Notes: generated by a model not told the origin, from the sequence alone. Counted from the first letter of the stretch, positions 39,257 through 49,366 are shown. The stretch is 64,000 nucleotides of DNA from Streptomyces sp. NBC_00341 (GCF_041435055.1 NZ_CP108002.1:3844001-3908000); one strand, 5' to 3'. Program-made: numbers and translations.

Positions 39257-40227
39257 CGGGGCTCCTCCGGTCCGGTGCCGCCGGTGCGGCCGCCGTCGCT
39301 GCGGCCGTCGGTGCGGCCGTCCTCGGCCAGGACGCCGAGCAGGTCCTCGGCCAGTTCCGGCTTGAGCATGCCGTGGGCGAGGGCGCGGTCGGCGGTGGCG
39401 CGGGCCATCGCGACGTATCCGGCCACCGCCTGCGGGGCGTGGGCGCGCAGCTCACCGATGTGCGCGGCGACGGTGCCGGCGTCGCCCCGGGCTACCGGCC
39501 CGGTCAGGGCCGCGTCACCGGAGCGCAGGGCGTTGTCGAGCGCGGCGCCGAGCAGCGGGCCGAGCATGCGGTCGGGGGCGGCGACCCCGGCGGTGCGCAG
39601 CAGCTCCATCGACTGGGCGACGAGCGTCACCAGGTGGTTCGCGCCGAGGGCGAGGGCGGCGTGGTAGAGCGGGCGGGACTCCTCCGCGATCCACTCGGGT
39701 TCGCCGCCCATCTCGATGACCAGCGCCTCGGCCGCGAGCCTCAGCTGTTCGGGGGCGGTGACGCCGAAGGAGCAGCCGGCCAGCCGCTGGACGTCCACGG
39801 AGGTGCCGGTGAACGTCATCGCCGGGTGCAGGGCGAGCGGCAGGGCGCCGGCCCGCAGCGCGGGATCCAGCACCTTGGTGCCGTAGCGCCCCGAGGTGTG
39901 CACGATCAGCTGCCCCGGCCGGACCGCACCGGTCTCTGCCAGGCCCTCGACGAGGCCGGGCAGGGCGTCGTCGGGGACGGTCAGCAGGACGAGCTCGGCG
40001 CGCGCCAGGACTTCGGCGGGCGTCACCAGGGGGACGTCGGGGAGCTGGGCGGCGGCGCGGGCGACCGAGGCGTCGGAGACGCCGGAGACGGCGACCGGGC
40101 GGTGTCCCGCGAGCCGCAGGGCCGCGGCCAGGGCGGGGCCGACCCGGCCGGCGCCGACGACACCGACGGTGAGACGGGCGGGGCGGTCCCTCGCGTCGAG
40201 GGGCCCCTTGGGGGCTGTTGCGTTCAC
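39253..40227 (-). CDS. Rossmann-fold and DUF2520 dehydrogenase-like protein
   Basis: A 324-residue protein with an N-terminal NAD(P)-binding Rossmann domain ([20 protein letters not shown], about 19-38; [27 protein letters not shown]) and a C-terminal DUF2520 helical domain (about 155-290; [40 protein letters not shown]). The domain order is like 6-phosphogluconate or ketopantoate reductases. As first gene of an operon with panC, a ketopantoate-reductase-type role is a reasonable inference but unproven. GTG at 40227; a Gly/Arg/Thr-rich tail ends the protein. Confidence 0.85.
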   Translation of the reverse strand: MNATAPKGPLDARDRPARLTVGVVGAGRVGPALAAALRLAGHRPVAVSGVSDASVARAAAQLPDVPLVTPAEVLARAELVLLTVPDDALPGLVEGLAETGAVRPGQLIVHTSGRYGTKVLDPALRAGALPLALHPAMTFTGTSVDVQRLAGCSFGVTAPEQLRLAAEALVIEMGGEPEWIAEESRPLYHAALALGANHLVTLVAQSMELLRTAGVAAPDRMLGPLLGAALDNALRSGDAALTGPVARGDAGTVAAHIGELRAHAPQAVAGYVAMARATADRALAHGMLKPELAEDLLGVLAEDGRTDGRSDGGRTGGTGPEEPR

Positions 40228-40471
40228 GCGGCAGAGGCCTTCCGTTCCAGTCCGCGGGGGGTACCGGACGATTTCTCTGCATGCTACGCCAGCGTTTCGT
40301 CCGGCTCCCGGCTGTCCACAGGCTGTGGGAAACCTCGTACCCCACTCGTGTCCGCGCGGACCGTGACGCGCACCGGGGCCTGAACCGGGCTCGACCGGGA
40401 CTCGCCCCGGACTCGAACCCGAGCTCGAATATCCCGTGGAGGGGAGCCCGGTTCTGCGTGATGATCGTCCC

Positions 40472-41704
40472 ATGGCAGATACGAACGAGCAGCCGCGCGA
40501 CGAGACGGCGGACGAGACGCCGGTCGCGGACGGAGCCCGGGGCGCGGGCGACTTCCCGCGCGGCCGCCGGATCGCCGCGTGGCAGCGGGCCGAGCGGACC
40601 CTGTGGCGGGCGCCGATGGACCGCTCGATCGGTGAGCAGCTGGCCGCGCTGAGCGCCGACGCCGGCACGCTCACCGACCTCGGGCAGCCCGTGGACATCT
40701 ACGGTGGCGGCGTGGTCGCCGAGCTGGAGCAGCGGATCGCCGAGGTGCTCGGCAAGGAGGCGGTCGCGTTCTTCCCGACCGGGACGATGGCGCAGCAGGC
40801 CGCGCTGCGTTCCTGGGCGGGCCGCACCGGCAATCCGACGGTGGCGCTGCACCCCCTCGCCCACCCCGAGAGGTACGAGCGCGACGCGCTGTCCGTGGTG
40901 AGCGGGCTGCGTACCGTCCACCCGACGTCGGAGCCCCGGCTGCCCACGGCGGACGAGATCCGCGATTTCGAGGAGCCGTTCGGCACCCTGATGCTGGAGC
41001 TCCCGCTGCGGGACGCGGGCTACGTCCTGCCCACCTGGGAGGAGCTGGAGGCGGTGGTGGCGGCCGCGCGCGAACGCGATGCGGTGGTCCACTTCGACGG
41101 GGCGCGGCTGTGGGAGTGCGCGACGCACTTCGGGCGGGAGCTGCCGGAGATCGCGGCGCTGGCGGACAGCGTGTACGTGTCGTTCTACAAGACCCTCGGC
41201 GGGATCTCGGGGGCCGCGCTCGCCGGTTCCGCCTCGCTGATCGAGGAGGCCCGCGCCTGGCGGCACCGGTACGGCGGCCAGCTCTTCCAGCAGTTCCCGG
41301 CGGCGCTCTCCGCCCTGAGCGGCCTGGCGCGGGAGCTGCCGCGGCTGCCGTCGTACGTGGCGCAGGCCCGGATGGTGGCCGGGGCGCTGGCCGAGGGGTT
41401 CGCGGAGGCCGGTGCCGGATGGTTCCGGGTGCATCCGGAGCCGCCGCACACCCACCAGTTCCAGGTGTGGCTGCCGTACGCGCCCGAGGTCCTGACCCAG
41501 GCGTCGGTGCGGCTGGCCGAGGAGACGGGCACGGCGCTCTTCCGCATGTGGGTGCCGGCCGACGCCGGACCGCCCGGGATCTCCTGCACCGAGGTCACGG
41601 TGACCGCGGCGGGGCTCGACTGGTCGGCCACGGACGTGAAGACGGCTCTGGGCGGGTTCCTGGAGCGGGTGGCCGAGCAGGATCAGCTCGCCCGGAAGCG
41701 GTAG
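40472..41704 (+). CDS. PLP-dependent beta-eliminating lyase, threonine-aldolase-like
   Basis: A 410-residue fold-type I PLP enzyme. Visible are the substrate region DIYGGGVVAELEQRIAEVLG, the FFPTGTMAQQAALR loop that stacks on PLP, HFDGARLWECA with the Asp that binds the pyridine nitrogen, and SFYKTLGGISGA with the Schiff-base Lys. The family includes threonine aldolases and related lyases; substrate preference cannot be read from sequence. The start at 40472 leaves a charged tail of about 25 residues. It is divergent from the cofactor operon and followed by a hairpin. Confidence 0.88.
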   Translation: MADTNEQPRDETADETPVADGARGAGDFPRGRRIAAWQRAERTLWRAPMDRSIGEQLAALSADAGTLTDLGQPVDIYGGGVVAELEQRIAEVLGKEAVAFFPTGTMAQQAALRSWAGRTGNPTVALHPLAHPERYERDALSVVSGLRTVHPTSEPRLPTADEIRDFEEPFGTLMLELPLRDAGYVLPTWEELEAVVAAARERDAVVHFDGARLWECATHFGRELPEIAALADSVYVSFYKTLGGISGAALAGSASLIEEARAWRHRYGGQLFQQFPAALSALSGLARELPRLPSYVAQARMVAGALAEGFAEAGAGWFRVHPEPPHTHQFQVWLPYAPEVLTQASVRLAEETGTALFRMWVPADAGPPGISCTEVTVTAAGLDWSATDVKTALGGFLERVAEQDQLARKR

Positions 41705-41717
41705 GACGCGCCCCGGC

Positions 41718-41752
41718 GGGCCCCGATTGACGCCGGCCGTCAATCGGGGCCC
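41718..41752. promoter_or_regulatory. Hairpin/palindrome between lyase and ArsR-type gene
   Basis: 15-bp perfect arms GGGCCCCGATTGACG / CGTCAATCGGGGCCC with a 5-bp centre CCGGC. It lies 14 bp past the lyase stop and 39 bp before the regulator start. It can serve as a terminator, and its ATTGACG-N5-CGTCAAT core also looks like a dimeric operator for the ArsR-type protein. Confidence 0.6.
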
Positions 41753-41790
41753 GGCCCGCCCCGCTCACCCCGCACCATGGAGGGGTGAGC

Positions 41791-42903
41791 GTGACCATCG
41801 ACATCACGGGGCTGGACCCCGGACGCATCGTCTTCGAGACCTCCCCCCTCGCGGAGCTGGGGCTCGCCCTGCACGCGCTCTCCGAGCCGGGGCACCACCC
41901 GGGGCTGCACGGCTGGGCGACGGCCACCACGACAGCCCTGGAGCCGGACCTCGCGGACCGGCTGCACGAGGCGGACTTCCTGTGGCGGAACACCTTCTCC
42001 GACGTCTTCATGCCGTTCGCCGGGGTCCGCGGCGGCGACGGCAGGACGGGCGCCGCCCTCGCGGACGACCTGGACATCCTGGACCGACTGGACGACGAGC
42101 GCTTCGTCGCCGCGGCCCTGGAATTCACCTGCGCCAGCCAGTACGGGGCCGGCGCCCCCTCGCCGCTGGTCGACGCCGGGATGCGCGCCCGCGCCCTGGA
42201 CATGGCGGCGACGCGCGGCCCGCAGCAGGTGGAGTTCGCCCAGCGGCTGCTGACCGACCCCGCCTCCGTACGACGCTGGGTGCGGCGCCTCTTCGAGGAC
42301 TGCGACGAGGCGTTCTTCGCGGACACCTGGCAGCGGACCCGGGTCCAGCTGGTGGCCGACGCCCGGCACAAGACGGATCTGCTGCGCCGCAAGGGAATCG
42401 GTGAGGCGATGGGCGCGGTGTCCACCGCGGTGTCACTGGACGCGTCCGGGGACCGGATCAGCATCGACAAGCTGACCGAGGGCGCGACCGACGCCACCGA
42501 CCCGGCCGTCGGCCCCGGGCTCACCCTCATCCCGACCAGCCTCGGCTGGCCGCACCTGACGGTGCTGCACGCGCCGGGCTGGCGCCCGGTGATCCACTAC
42601 CCGGTGCACCGGCCGGAGCTGCCCTCGCCCGCCTCCGTCGAGCTGCTCCAGCTGAGGATGGAGGCGCTGGCCCACCCGATGCGGATGCGGCTGTGCCGCA
42701 ACATCGCCCGCTCCCCGTACACGACCGGGGAGCTCGCGGACACGAACGGCATCACGTCCCCCGAGGTCTCCCGCCATCTCACGGTGCTCAAGAAGGCCGG
42801 TCTGATCACGACCCGGCGGCGCGGCCGGTACGTCCTGCACCAGCTGGACCTGACGGTGGTGGCGCGGCTCGGCAGCGACTTCCTGGAGGGCATCCTGCGC
42901 TGA
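41791..42903 (+). CDS. ArsR-type winged-helix regulator with DUF5937-like N-terminal domain
   Basis: A 370-residue regulator. The first 270 residues are a helical domain of the DUF5937 type (ETSPLAELGLALHALSEPGH near the start). The last 90 hold an ArsR-like winged helix (ALAHPMRMRLCRNIARSPYT, ELADTNGITSPEVSRHLTVL, KKAGLITTRRRGRYVLHQLD). GTG at 41791 has GGAGG with a 7-nt spacer; the GTG at 41785 is too close to it. No metal-binding Cys motif is seen. It probably controls its own promoter or the lyase gene. Confidence 0.85.
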   Translation: MTIDITGLDPGRIVFETSPLAELGLALHALSEPGHHPGLHGWATATTTALEPDLADRLHEADFLWRNTFSDVFMPFAGVRGGDGRTGAALADDLDILDRLDDERFVAAALEFTCASQYGAGAPSPLVDAGMRARALDMAATRGPQQVEFAQRLLTDPASVRRWVRRLFEDCDEAFFADTWQRTRVQLVADARHKTDLLRRKGIGEAMGAVSTAVSLDASGDRISIDKLTEGATDATDPAVGPGLTLIPTSLGWPHLTVLHAPGWRPVIHYPVHRPELPSPASVELLQLRMEALAHPMRMRLCRNIARSPYTTGELADTNGITSPEVSRHLTVLKKAGLITTRRRGRYVLHQLDLTVVARLGSDFLEGILR

Positions 42904-42930
42904 GCGCCGGGCGGCGCCCCGCTACGGCGG

Positions 42931-43611
42931 TCAGTGGCGGCCGCCGGCCCGCACCAGTCCGGTCTCGTAGGCGAGGACGACGACCTGCACCCGGTCGCGC
43001 AGGCCGAGCTTGGTCAGGATGCGGCCGACGTGCGTCTTCACGGTGGCTTCCGAGAGCACCAGCCGCGCGGCGATCTCGCCGTTCGACAGGCCCTGCGCCA
43101 CCAGCAGCATCACCTCGCGCTCCCGTTCGGTGAGCTTGGCGATGTCCTTGTGGCGCGGCTCCGCCGTACCGCTCGGCAGCATCGGTGAGAAGCGGTCCAG
43201 CAGCCGCCGGGTGGTGGACGGGGCGACGACCGCGTCGCCGCTGTGCACGGAACGGATCGCGGCGAGCAGTTCGCCCGGCGGCACGTCCTTGAGCATGAAG
43301 CCGCTGGCCCCGGCCTTCAGCCCGGAGAACGCGTACTCGTCGAGGTCGAACGTCGTCAGGATGAGCACCTTGGGCGCGTCCGGCTCCGCGCAGATCCGGC
43401 GGGTGGCCTCGACGCCGTCCAGCCTCGGCATCCGCACGTCCATCAGCACGACGTCGACCGAGGTGGTCCGCAGGTTCTCGATCGCCTCCGCGCCGTCGCC
43501 GGCCTCCGCGACGACCTCCATGTCCGGCTGCGCGGCCAGCACCATCCGGAAGCCGGTGCGCAGCAGCATCTGGTCGTCGACGAGCATCACGCGGATCGCC
43601 ATGGGGGTCAC
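42931..43611 (-). CDS. NarL/LuxR-type response regulator
   Basis: A 226-residue two-component regulator. The receiver domain has LVDDQ (about 10-14), the phospho-acceptor Asp in [13 protein letters not shown] (about 57) and the Lys in [10 protein letters not shown]. The LuxR helix-turn-helix (about 158-215) has [20 protein letters not shown], then [20 protein letters not shown]. The start is either GTG 43611 or ATG 43602; GGAG lies upstream of both. Its partner kinase is encoded 77 bp upstream. The targets are unknown. Confidence 0.93.
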   Translation of the reverse strand: MTPMAIRVMLVDDQMLLRTGFRMVLAAQPDMEVVAEAGDGAEAIENLRTTSVDVVLMDVRMPRLDGVEATRRICAEPDAPKVLILTTFDLDEYAFSGLKAGASGFMLKDVPPGELLAAIRSVHSGDAVVAPSTTRRLLDRFSPMLPSGTAEPRHKDIAKLTEREREVMLLVAQGLSNGEIAARLVLSEATVKTHVGRILTKLGLRDRVQVVVLAYETGLVRAGGRH

Positions 43612-43688
43612 TGTCTCCTGTTTCGTCCTGCGGTCGGTCGTGGATCGTCGGTCGTCGGTGGGTTCGTCCAGTGGGTTCCGTGGGCGGG

Positions 43689-44894
43689 TCAGTTGGCCGG
43701 CTTGAGCGGCAGCAGCGCGCTGATCCGGAATCCGCCGCCGGGGCGCGGTCCGGCGTCCAGCGTGCCGCCGACCATGCCGACCCGCTCGCGCATGCCGATC
43801 ATCCCGTGGCCCGCGCCGTCGGCGCCGCCGTCCTCGTACAGCTCGTGCGCGGCTCCCCGGCCGTCGTCCTCCACCAGCAGGCCGAGTCCGTCGTCGAAGT
43901 AGACCAGCCGCACGCTGGCCCCGGCGTTCGGACCGCCGTGCTTGCGGGTGTTGGTCAGCGCCTCCTGCACGATGCGGTACGCGGTCAGCTCGACGCCGCT
44001 GGGCAGCGGGCGCGGGGTGCCCTCGATCTTGAAGTCGACGGCCAGACCGGACTGCACGACCTGGTCGACCAGGTCCTCGATCTGCTGGACGTCGGGCTGC
44101 GGGACGTACTCCCCGCTCTCCCGCACGTCACCGGTCCGCAGCACGCCGAGCAGCCGCCGCATCTCCGCGAGTGCCTGCCTGCCGGTGCTGGAGATGGTCT
44201 CCAGCGCCTGCCGGGCCTGGTCTGGGGCGGCGTCCATGACATAGGCGGCGCCGTCGGCCTGCACCACCATCACCGAGACGTTGTGCGCGACGACGTCGTG
44301 GAGTTCGCGGGCGATACGGGCCCGCTCCGCGGCCACCGCGACCTTCGACTGCGCCTCGCGCTCCCGCTCCAGCCGGGCGTTGCGCTCCTCCAGCTGGTCG
44401 AAGTAGGCCCGCCGGGTCCGCATCGAGTCGCCCAGCACCCAGGCCAGCACGAAGGGCACGGTCATCACGATGACGATGAACAGCTTCTGCGCCCAGCCGC
44501 CCGGCTCGTCGTTCGGCCAGCGGAGCTGGGAGAGCCCGGCCGCGCACAGACTGCACGTCAGCGCGAGCCGGGAGGCCCAGCGCTCGCCGACCGTGGCCAC
44601 CGTGAACGTGATCACCAGCATGGCGAAGTTCGCCGTGGTCGGTCTGACCCCGAAGACCAGCTGGACGACGCCCATCGCGATGGCGAGCAGCAGCATCTTC
44701 TCCGGCGCGCGGCGGCGCAGCGCCACGACGACGCTGAGACCGACGACGACCGGCACCACGGCGAAGCGTTCACCGCCTCCGCGCCCGGCACCGCCCGCCA
44801 CAATGGTCACGCCGGAGAGCCCGAGGAGGAAGACAGCCCAGAAGCAGTCGACGCCCGTCGGGTGTCTGCGGATGAAATCGTAGAGGCGCTGCAC
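43689..44894 (-). CDS. Sensor histidine kinase, NarX-like HisKA_3 type
   Basis: A 401-residue membrane kinase with about six hydrophobic segments in residues 17-155, no large extracytoplasmic loop, and a coiled linker. The phospho-acceptor His199 lies in [20 protein letters not shown]. The ATPase domain has [16 protein letters not shown] and DDGRGA with [16 protein letters not shown]. Such kinases often sense membrane-embedded signals. GTG at 44894 with TACGCT 7 nt upstream suggests leaderless translation. It pairs with the downstream LuxR-type regulator. Confidence 0.93.
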   Translation of the reverse strand: MQRLYDFIRRHPTGVDCFWAVFLLGLSGVTIVAGGAGRGGGERFAVVPVVVGLSVVVALRRRAPEKMLLLAIAMGVVQLVFGVRPTTANFAMLVITFTVATVGERWASRLALTCSLCAAGLSQLRWPNDEPGGWAQKLFIVIVMTVPFVLAWVLGDSMRTRRAYFDQLEERNARLEREREAQSKVAVAAERARIARELHDVVAHNVSVMVVQADGAAYVMDAAPDQARQALETISSTGRQALAEMRRLLGVLRTGDVRESGEYVPQPDVQQIEDLVDQVVQSGLAVDFKIEGTPRPLPSGVELTAYRIVQEALTNTRKHGGPNAGASVRLVYFDDGLGLLVEDDGRGAAHELYEDGGADGAGHGMIGMRERVGMVGGTLDAGPRPGGGFRISALLPLKPAN

Positions 44895-44990
44895 GTAACC
44901 CAGCGTAGGGACAGCCGACGGGTGGGTGGGTCAGCCAAAGGGCCGATCCGGGTCCGGAGACCGTACTCCCCAAGGTGGAGACTTGGATAT

Positions 44991-45986
44991 GTGACGGATG
45001 AGTGGCGCGGGTGGCAGGAGGCGGCTGAGACCGCTTTGTACGGGGACGGGGGGTTCTACCGGAGCCCCGAAGGGCCCGCGGGGCATTTCCGCACCTCGGT
45101 GCACGCTTCCGGGCTGTTCGCCGCGGCCGTCGCCCGGCTGCTGGTCAGGACCGCGGACGAGCTCGGGACCGGTTCGGTGGACCTGGTGGATCTGGGGGCG
45201 GGGCGCGGAGAGCTGTTGACGGGGGTGCTCGCCGCGCTCCCGGCGCAGGGCGGTGAGCACCTCGCGGTACGGGCGTACGCCGTGGAGCTGGCCGCGCGCC
45301 CCGACGGTCTGGACCCCCGGGTGGAGTGGTGCGCGGAGCCCCCACGGGGCGTGCGCGGGCTGCTGTTCGCCAACGAGTGGCTGGACAACGTCGTGACGCC
45401 GGTGGCCGAGACGGATCAGGACGGCGTCCGCCGCTACGTCCTGGTCCGTCCCTCGGACGGTACGGAGCGGCTGGGCGATCCGGTGAGCGGGGCCGACGCC
45501 CGGTGGCTGGCGGACTGGTGGCCGCCGGCCGGACCGGGCAGCCGGGCCGAGATCGGCCGCCCGCGCGACGACGCGTGGGCGCGTGCGGTGGCCACCGTGA
45601 GCGCCGGGCTCGCGGTGGCGGTGGACTACAGCCACGTACGGGAGGCCCGGCCGCCCCTCGGCACGCTGACCGGCTTCCGGGCGGGGCGCGAGGTGCGGCC
45701 GGTGCCGGACGGCAGCTGCGACCTCACCTCGCACGTGGCGCTGGACGCGTGCGCGGCGGCGGGCGGCCGGGGCGCGGAGCTCCGCACCCAGCGCGAGGCG
45801 CTGCGGGAGCTGGGCGTCAGCGGTGAACGCCCGCCGCTGGCGCTCGCGTCGAGCGACCCGGCCGGGTACGTACGGGCGCTGGCCTCCGCGGGCGAGGCGG
45901 CGGAGCTGACGGCACGGGGCGGGCTGGGCGACTTCGGCTGGCTGACGCAACGGGTCCGGGCCGCGTCCGGCCCCTCAGGCGATTGA
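44991..45986 (+). CDS. MidA/NDUFAF7-like SAM-dependent methyltransferase
   Basis: A 331-residue methyltransferase. The N-terminal [20 protein letters not shown] resembles the GYY..GDFITSP start of the MidA/NDUFAF7 (DUF185) family. Motif [19 protein letters not shown] is at about 63-80, and [16 protein letters not shown] matches the NE-D family motif. In mitochondria, NDUFAF7 dimethylates an Arg of the complex I subunit NDUFS2; the next gene here encodes that subunit's bacterial homologue, NuoD. GTG at 44991 has GGTGGAG upstream. The last few codons and the stop lie inside a dispersed repeat. Confidence 0.82.
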   Translation: MTDEWRGWQEAAETALYGDGGFYRSPEGPAGHFRTSVHASGLFAAAVARLLVRTADELGTGSVDLVDLGAGRGELLTGVLAALPAQGGEHLAVRAYAVELAARPDGLDPRVEWCAEPPRGVRGLLFANEWLDNVVTPVAETDQDGVRRYVLVRPSDGTERLGDPVSGADARWLADWWPPAGPGSRAEIGRPRDDAWARAVATVSAGLAVAVDYSHVREARPPLGTLTGFRAGREVRPVPDGSCDLTSHVALDACAAAGGRGAELRTQREALRELGVSGERPPLALASSDPAGYVRALASAGEAAELTARGGLGDFGWLTQRVRAASGPSGD

Positions 45987-46014
45987 GGAGCGGGGTCCGG
46001 GGCAAAGCCCCGGG
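45970..46014. repeat. Dispersed Streptomyces intergenic repeat, copy 2
   Basis: GGCCCCTCAGGCGATTGAGG followed by CCGGGGC-AAA-GCCCCGG (hairpin 45997-46013). It is related to the copy at 6996-7046. It supplies the stop codon (45984-45986) of the methyltransferase gene. Confidence 0.8.
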
Positions 46015-46042
46015 AAGCCGGGCCGCAGGCAATACTGTCGGC

Positions 46043-47185
46043 ATGACGGAGACGACAGTCGGCATCGGCGGCGCGGCGGAAAGCACCGACATGGTGCTCA
46101 ACATCGGCCCGCAGCACCCCTCCACGCACGGCGTGCTCCGACTGCGGATCGTGCTGGACGGCGAACGCATCCAGCAGGCCGAACCCGTCATCGGCTACAT
46201 GCACCGGGGCGCGGAGAAGCTCTTCGAGGCCCGTGACTACCGGCAGATCGTGATGCTCGCCAACCGCCACGACTGGCTGTCGGCGTTCTCCAACGAGCTG
46301 GGCGTCGTGATGGCCGTCGAGCGGATGCTCGGCATGGAGGTCCCGGAGCGCGCGGTCTGGACCCGCACCCTGCTGGCCGAGCTGAACCGGGTCCTCAACC
46401 ACCTGATGTTCCTCGGCTCCTACCCGCTGGAACTCGGCGGGATCACCCCGGTGTTCTACGCGTTCCGGGAGCGCGAGGAGCTCCAGGCCGTGATGGAGGA
46501 GGTCTCCGGCGGCCGGATGCACTACATGTTCAACCGGGTCGGCGGCCTCAAGGAGGACCTCCCGGCCGGCTGGCTGGGCCGGGCCAGGGACGCGGTCGCC
46601 TCCGTCCGGTCCCGGATGGACGTCTACGACAAGCTGGTGCTCGGCAACGAGATCTTCCGGGGCCGTACCCGCGGGGTCGGCGTGCTGTCGGCGCGGGCCG
46701 TGCACGCGTACGGGGTGTCCGGGCCGATCGCCCGCGCCTCCGGCGTCGACTTCGATCTGCGGCGCGACGAGCCGTATCTCGCGTACGGGGAGCTCCAGGA
46801 CACCCTGAAGGTCGTCACCCGCACCGAGGGCGACTGCCTGGCCCGCTTCGAATGCCTGCTGGACCAGACGCACAACGCCCTGGACCTGGCGGACGCCTGC
46901 CTGGACCGGATGGCGGACCTGGCACCCGGCCCGATCAACCAGCGGCTGCCCAAGGTCCTCAAGGCCCCCGAGGGCCACACCTACGCCTGGACCGAGAACC
47001 CGCTCGGCGTCAACGGCTACTACCTGGTGTCCAAGGGCGAGAAGACCCCGTACCGGCTCAAGCTCCGCTCGGCGTCGTTCAACAACATCCAGGCACTCAC
47101 CGAGCTGCTGCCCGGCACGCTGGTCGCGGACATGGTGGCGATCCTGGGGTCGCTGTTCTTCGTCGTCGGGGACATCGACAAGTAG
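46043..47185 (+). CDS. nuoD: Orphan NADH dehydrogenase subunit D homologue
   Basis: A 381-residue homologue of the 49-kDa complex I subunit that helps form the quinone site. Shared motifs are [16 protein letters not shown] (about 19-34), [20 protein letters not shown] with Arg55, [20 protein letters not shown] and [20 protein letters not shown]; the usual C-terminal Asp-Asp-Lys-type end is GDIDK. No other nuo gene is near, so this is probably a second copy outside the main nuo operon. The start at 46043 leaves a short N-terminus. A methyltransferase of the complex I assembly family lies just upstream. Confidence 0.93.
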   Translation: MTETTVGIGGAAESTDMVLNIGPQHPSTHGVLRLRIVLDGERIQQAEPVIGYMHRGAEKLFEARDYRQIVMLANRHDWLSAFSNELGVVMAVERMLGMEVPERAVWTRTLLAELNRVLNHLMFLGSYPLELGGITPVFYAFREREELQAVMEEVSGGRMHYMFNRVGGLKEDLPAGWLGRARDAVASVRSRMDVYDKLVLGNEIFRGRTRGVGVLSARAVHAYGVSGPIARASGVDFDLRRDEPYLAYGELQDTLKVVTRTEGDCLARFECLLDQTHNALDLADACLDRMADLAPGPINQRLPKVLKAPEGHTYAWTENPLGVNGYYLVSKGEKTPYRLKLRSASFNNIQALTELLPGTLVADMVAILGSLFFVVGDIDK

Positions 47186-47226
47186 CGGACCCCGCCCGGA
47201 CGGCGCCGGCTGCCGCCTGTTCCGTC

Positions 47227-48288
47227 CTACGAGATCGCGCTGCGCAGCTCCGCGACGTCCAGCTGTTCGGTCTCGTCGTGCGCGGTCAGGTCGATGACCT
47301 TGCCGACGGCCCGGTTCTCGGCCGCGCCGGTGCGGTGCGCGGCGAGCGCCTCCTCGCCCACCACGTCGGCGAGGTCCTCGTTCTGCACGGACTCGATCGC
47401 GGCGTGCGCCTTCTGCGTACCGAAGAAGTCGAAGCTGCCCTGCGGGACCAGGTGGCGGCGGGCCGCGGCGTACGGGACGACCGCGCCGGCTGCCGGGAGG
47501 GCGCGCCGGTCCGGCAGCGCCTGGGACGGCGCTTCCTGGGACGGCCGTTCCTGGGCCGGCCGGGGCGGCGCGGGCAGGGCGGCCGCGGGGCGGCGGTGCT
47601 GCTCGTCGCCCGTCGGGGCGCCGTGGTACGCGGTCGCCGCGTACTTCCCCCGCCGTTCCTCCGCCTCGCGGGCGCGCTCCGCGAGATCGCGCTTCCTGGC
47701 CTGCTCCGCGGTGCGCCGGGCCTCCTGGAGCGCGCGGTTGCGCGGGAGGTCCTCCAGCGCCTGGGCGGCGCGCAGATATCCGGCCGGGGTCGGGGTGCTG
47801 CGCGCGGCGGGCAGTTCGCGGGGCGGCGGCGCGGCCGCCTCCAGGGCGAGCTGCCGACGGCTCTCCAGCACGCTGGCGCGCTCGGTCTCGGCGTTGGCGT
47901 ACCGCCGCAGCAGCGCGGCGTGCTCGCCACGGAGCCCGGCGAGCTCGACGCGCTTGCGGCGCAGCTTCGTCTCCAGCCGGGCGCGCAGCTCGCGCGACTC
48001 GTCCAGATCGGCCTCGATCTCCGCGATGCGTTCCTCGGCCCGCCACTCGTCGCCCACGCGGGCGCGCGTCAGCTCCGCGACGCGACGGCCCGCCTCCCGG
48101 TCCCAGCTGCGCATCAGATACGCGCCGGTCAGGGCGGCGGCCGCGGAGGCCGCGACCAGGGCGCGCAGGACCAGGGGCTCGGCGAGCAGCCAGGCCCCTG
48201 CGGCACAGAGAACCGAGGCTCCGGCCACGACCGAAGGCGGAAGGATTCTGTGCAGAGGTGGCGAATGACGATGGCGTCCACGTGGCAT
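47227..48288 (-). CDS. Membrane protein with long coiled coil
   Basis: A 353-residue protein. Two transmembrane helices (about 16-37 and 40-58) are followed by a coiled coil (about 62-150: WRAEERIAEIEADLDESREL, ARLETKLRRKRVELAGLRGE). Charged helical and Pro-rich regions follow, and the end is conserved-looking (VPQGSFDFFG...IDLTAHDETEQLDVAELRSA). Both termini are probably cytoplasmic. The role is unknown; a scaffold or division-linked role is only a guess. TAAATT lies 7 nt before the ATG, so it is probably leaderless. Confidence 0.72.
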   Translation of the reverse strand: MPRGRHRHSPPLHRILPPSVVAGASVLCAAGAWLLAEPLVLRALVAASAAAALTGAYLMRSWDREAGRRVAELTRARVGDEWRAEERIAEIEADLDESRELRARLETKLRRKRVELAGLRGEHAALLRRYANAETERASVLESRRQLALEAAAPPPRELPAARSTPTPAGYLRAAQALEDLPRNRALQEARRTAEQARKRDLAERAREAEERRGKYAATAYHGAPTGDEQHRRPAAALPAPPRPAQERPSQEAPSQALPDRRALPAAGAVVPYAAARRHLVPQGSFDFFGTQKAHAAIESVQNEDLADVVGEEALAAHRTGAAENRAVGKVIDLTAHDETEQLDVAELRSAIS

Positions 48289-48388
48289 GGCCTGAAATTT
48301 ACCGTGCGTACGGCCTGCTTGGGGGGCCGCCCGGCAATCTGTTCCCCGCCGGTTACCTGACGGCCCCCGAAAATCCCTTCCGAAGCGC

Positions 48389-49366
48389 CTACTTCTTGAT
48401 CAGACCTTTGGACTGGAGGTATTCCTTGGCCGCGTCCTCGGGCTTGGCGCGCTCCGCGTCGACCTTGCGGTTCAGTTCCGCCAGGTCCTGGGTGGTGAGT
48501 GTGTCGGTGAGCTTGCCGAGTGCGCCGGCGATGTCCTCGCCGCCCGCGTCCTTGGCATTGACGACCGGCAGCACGTTGTCCGCGTTCTGCAGCTTCTTGT
48601 CGTCCTCCAGGAAAACCAGTCCGTAGCTGTCCAGCACCGCGTCCGTGGTGGTGGACAGGACCAGCTGGTCCTTGCCGTCCTTGACCGCCTGCTTGGACTG
48701 CGGGGTGCCCACTCCCTTGGGGTCGATGCCGGTCACATCGATGCCGTACGTCTTCTTCAGACCGGGTGCGCAGAACGCCCGCACCTCGCACTCGTCACCG
48801 GCCGCGATCTTCACCTTGACCTTGGAGGCGCCGAGATCGGAAAGCGTCTTCAGCTTGTTCTTCGCGGCGAATTCCTTGGTGACCGCGAAGGCGTTCTGGT
48901 CGACCGCCTTGCCGGGCGGCAGGACCTTGAGTCCGCGCGGGGTCGCGAGCTTCTCCAGGGCGGCGACGGTGGCGTCGGTGTCGCCGGAGGCGAGCGGCTT
49001 CTCCTCGGCCGCCTTCGCCCCGTTCACCTTGGCGTTGAGGAATTCGGTGATCGTCGCCGCGTATTCGGGTACGACGTCGATCTCGCCCTTCTCCAGGGAG
49101 GGTTCGTACAGTTCGCGGTTCTTCACCGTGGTGACCGAGGTGCTGTATCCGGCGTCGGCCAGGATCTGCGCGTACAGCTCCGCGAGCACCTTGGACTCGG
49201 TGAAGGCGGCGGCGCCGACCACGAGTGAGCCCTTCTTCCCGGAGCCGCCGCCGTCGGCCGGTCCGCTCTTGTCCTTCTCCAGGCTGTCACCGCCGCAGGC
49301 GGCGAGCGAGCCCGCCAGCGCGACCATGCCGATGACCGCGCCGGCTATGCGCGAGGTCTTGCTCAT
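48389..49366 (-). CDS. Osmoprotectant (glycine betaine/choline-type) ABC transporter, binding lipoprotein
   Basis: A 325-residue ProX/OpuCC-type lipoprotein. The signal ends in the lipobox LAAC with Cys24, followed by a Gly/Ser linker. The binding domain (about 47-325) has VVGAAAFTESKVLAELYAQI, GEIDVVPEYAATITEFLN and DQLVLSTTTDAVLDSYGLVF. It delivers quaternary amines or similar solutes to the two permeases upstream. GGAG precedes the ATG. Confidence 0.9.
   Translation of the reverse strand: MSKTSRIAGAVIGMVALAGSLAACGGDSLEKDKSGPADGGGSGKKGSLVVGAAAFTESKVLAELYAQILADAGYSTSVTTVKNRELYEPSLEKGEIDVVPEYAATITEFLNAKVNGAKAAEEKPLASGDTDATVAALEKLATPRGLKVLPPGKAVDQNAFAVTKEFAAKNKLKTLSDLGASKVKVKIAAGDECEVRAFCAPGLKKTYGIDVTGIDPKGVGTPQSKQAVKDGKDQLVLSTTTDAVLDSYGLVFLEDDKKLQNADNVLPVVNAKDAGGEDIAGALGKLTDTLTTQDLAELNRKVDAERAKPEDAAKEYLQSKGLIKK

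Noticed and set aside
36498..39455. Single 985-residue fusion of a panC-shadow with nadB
   Set aside because: The upstream part is the shifted frame of panC; the real nadB start is the GTG that overlaps the panC stop.
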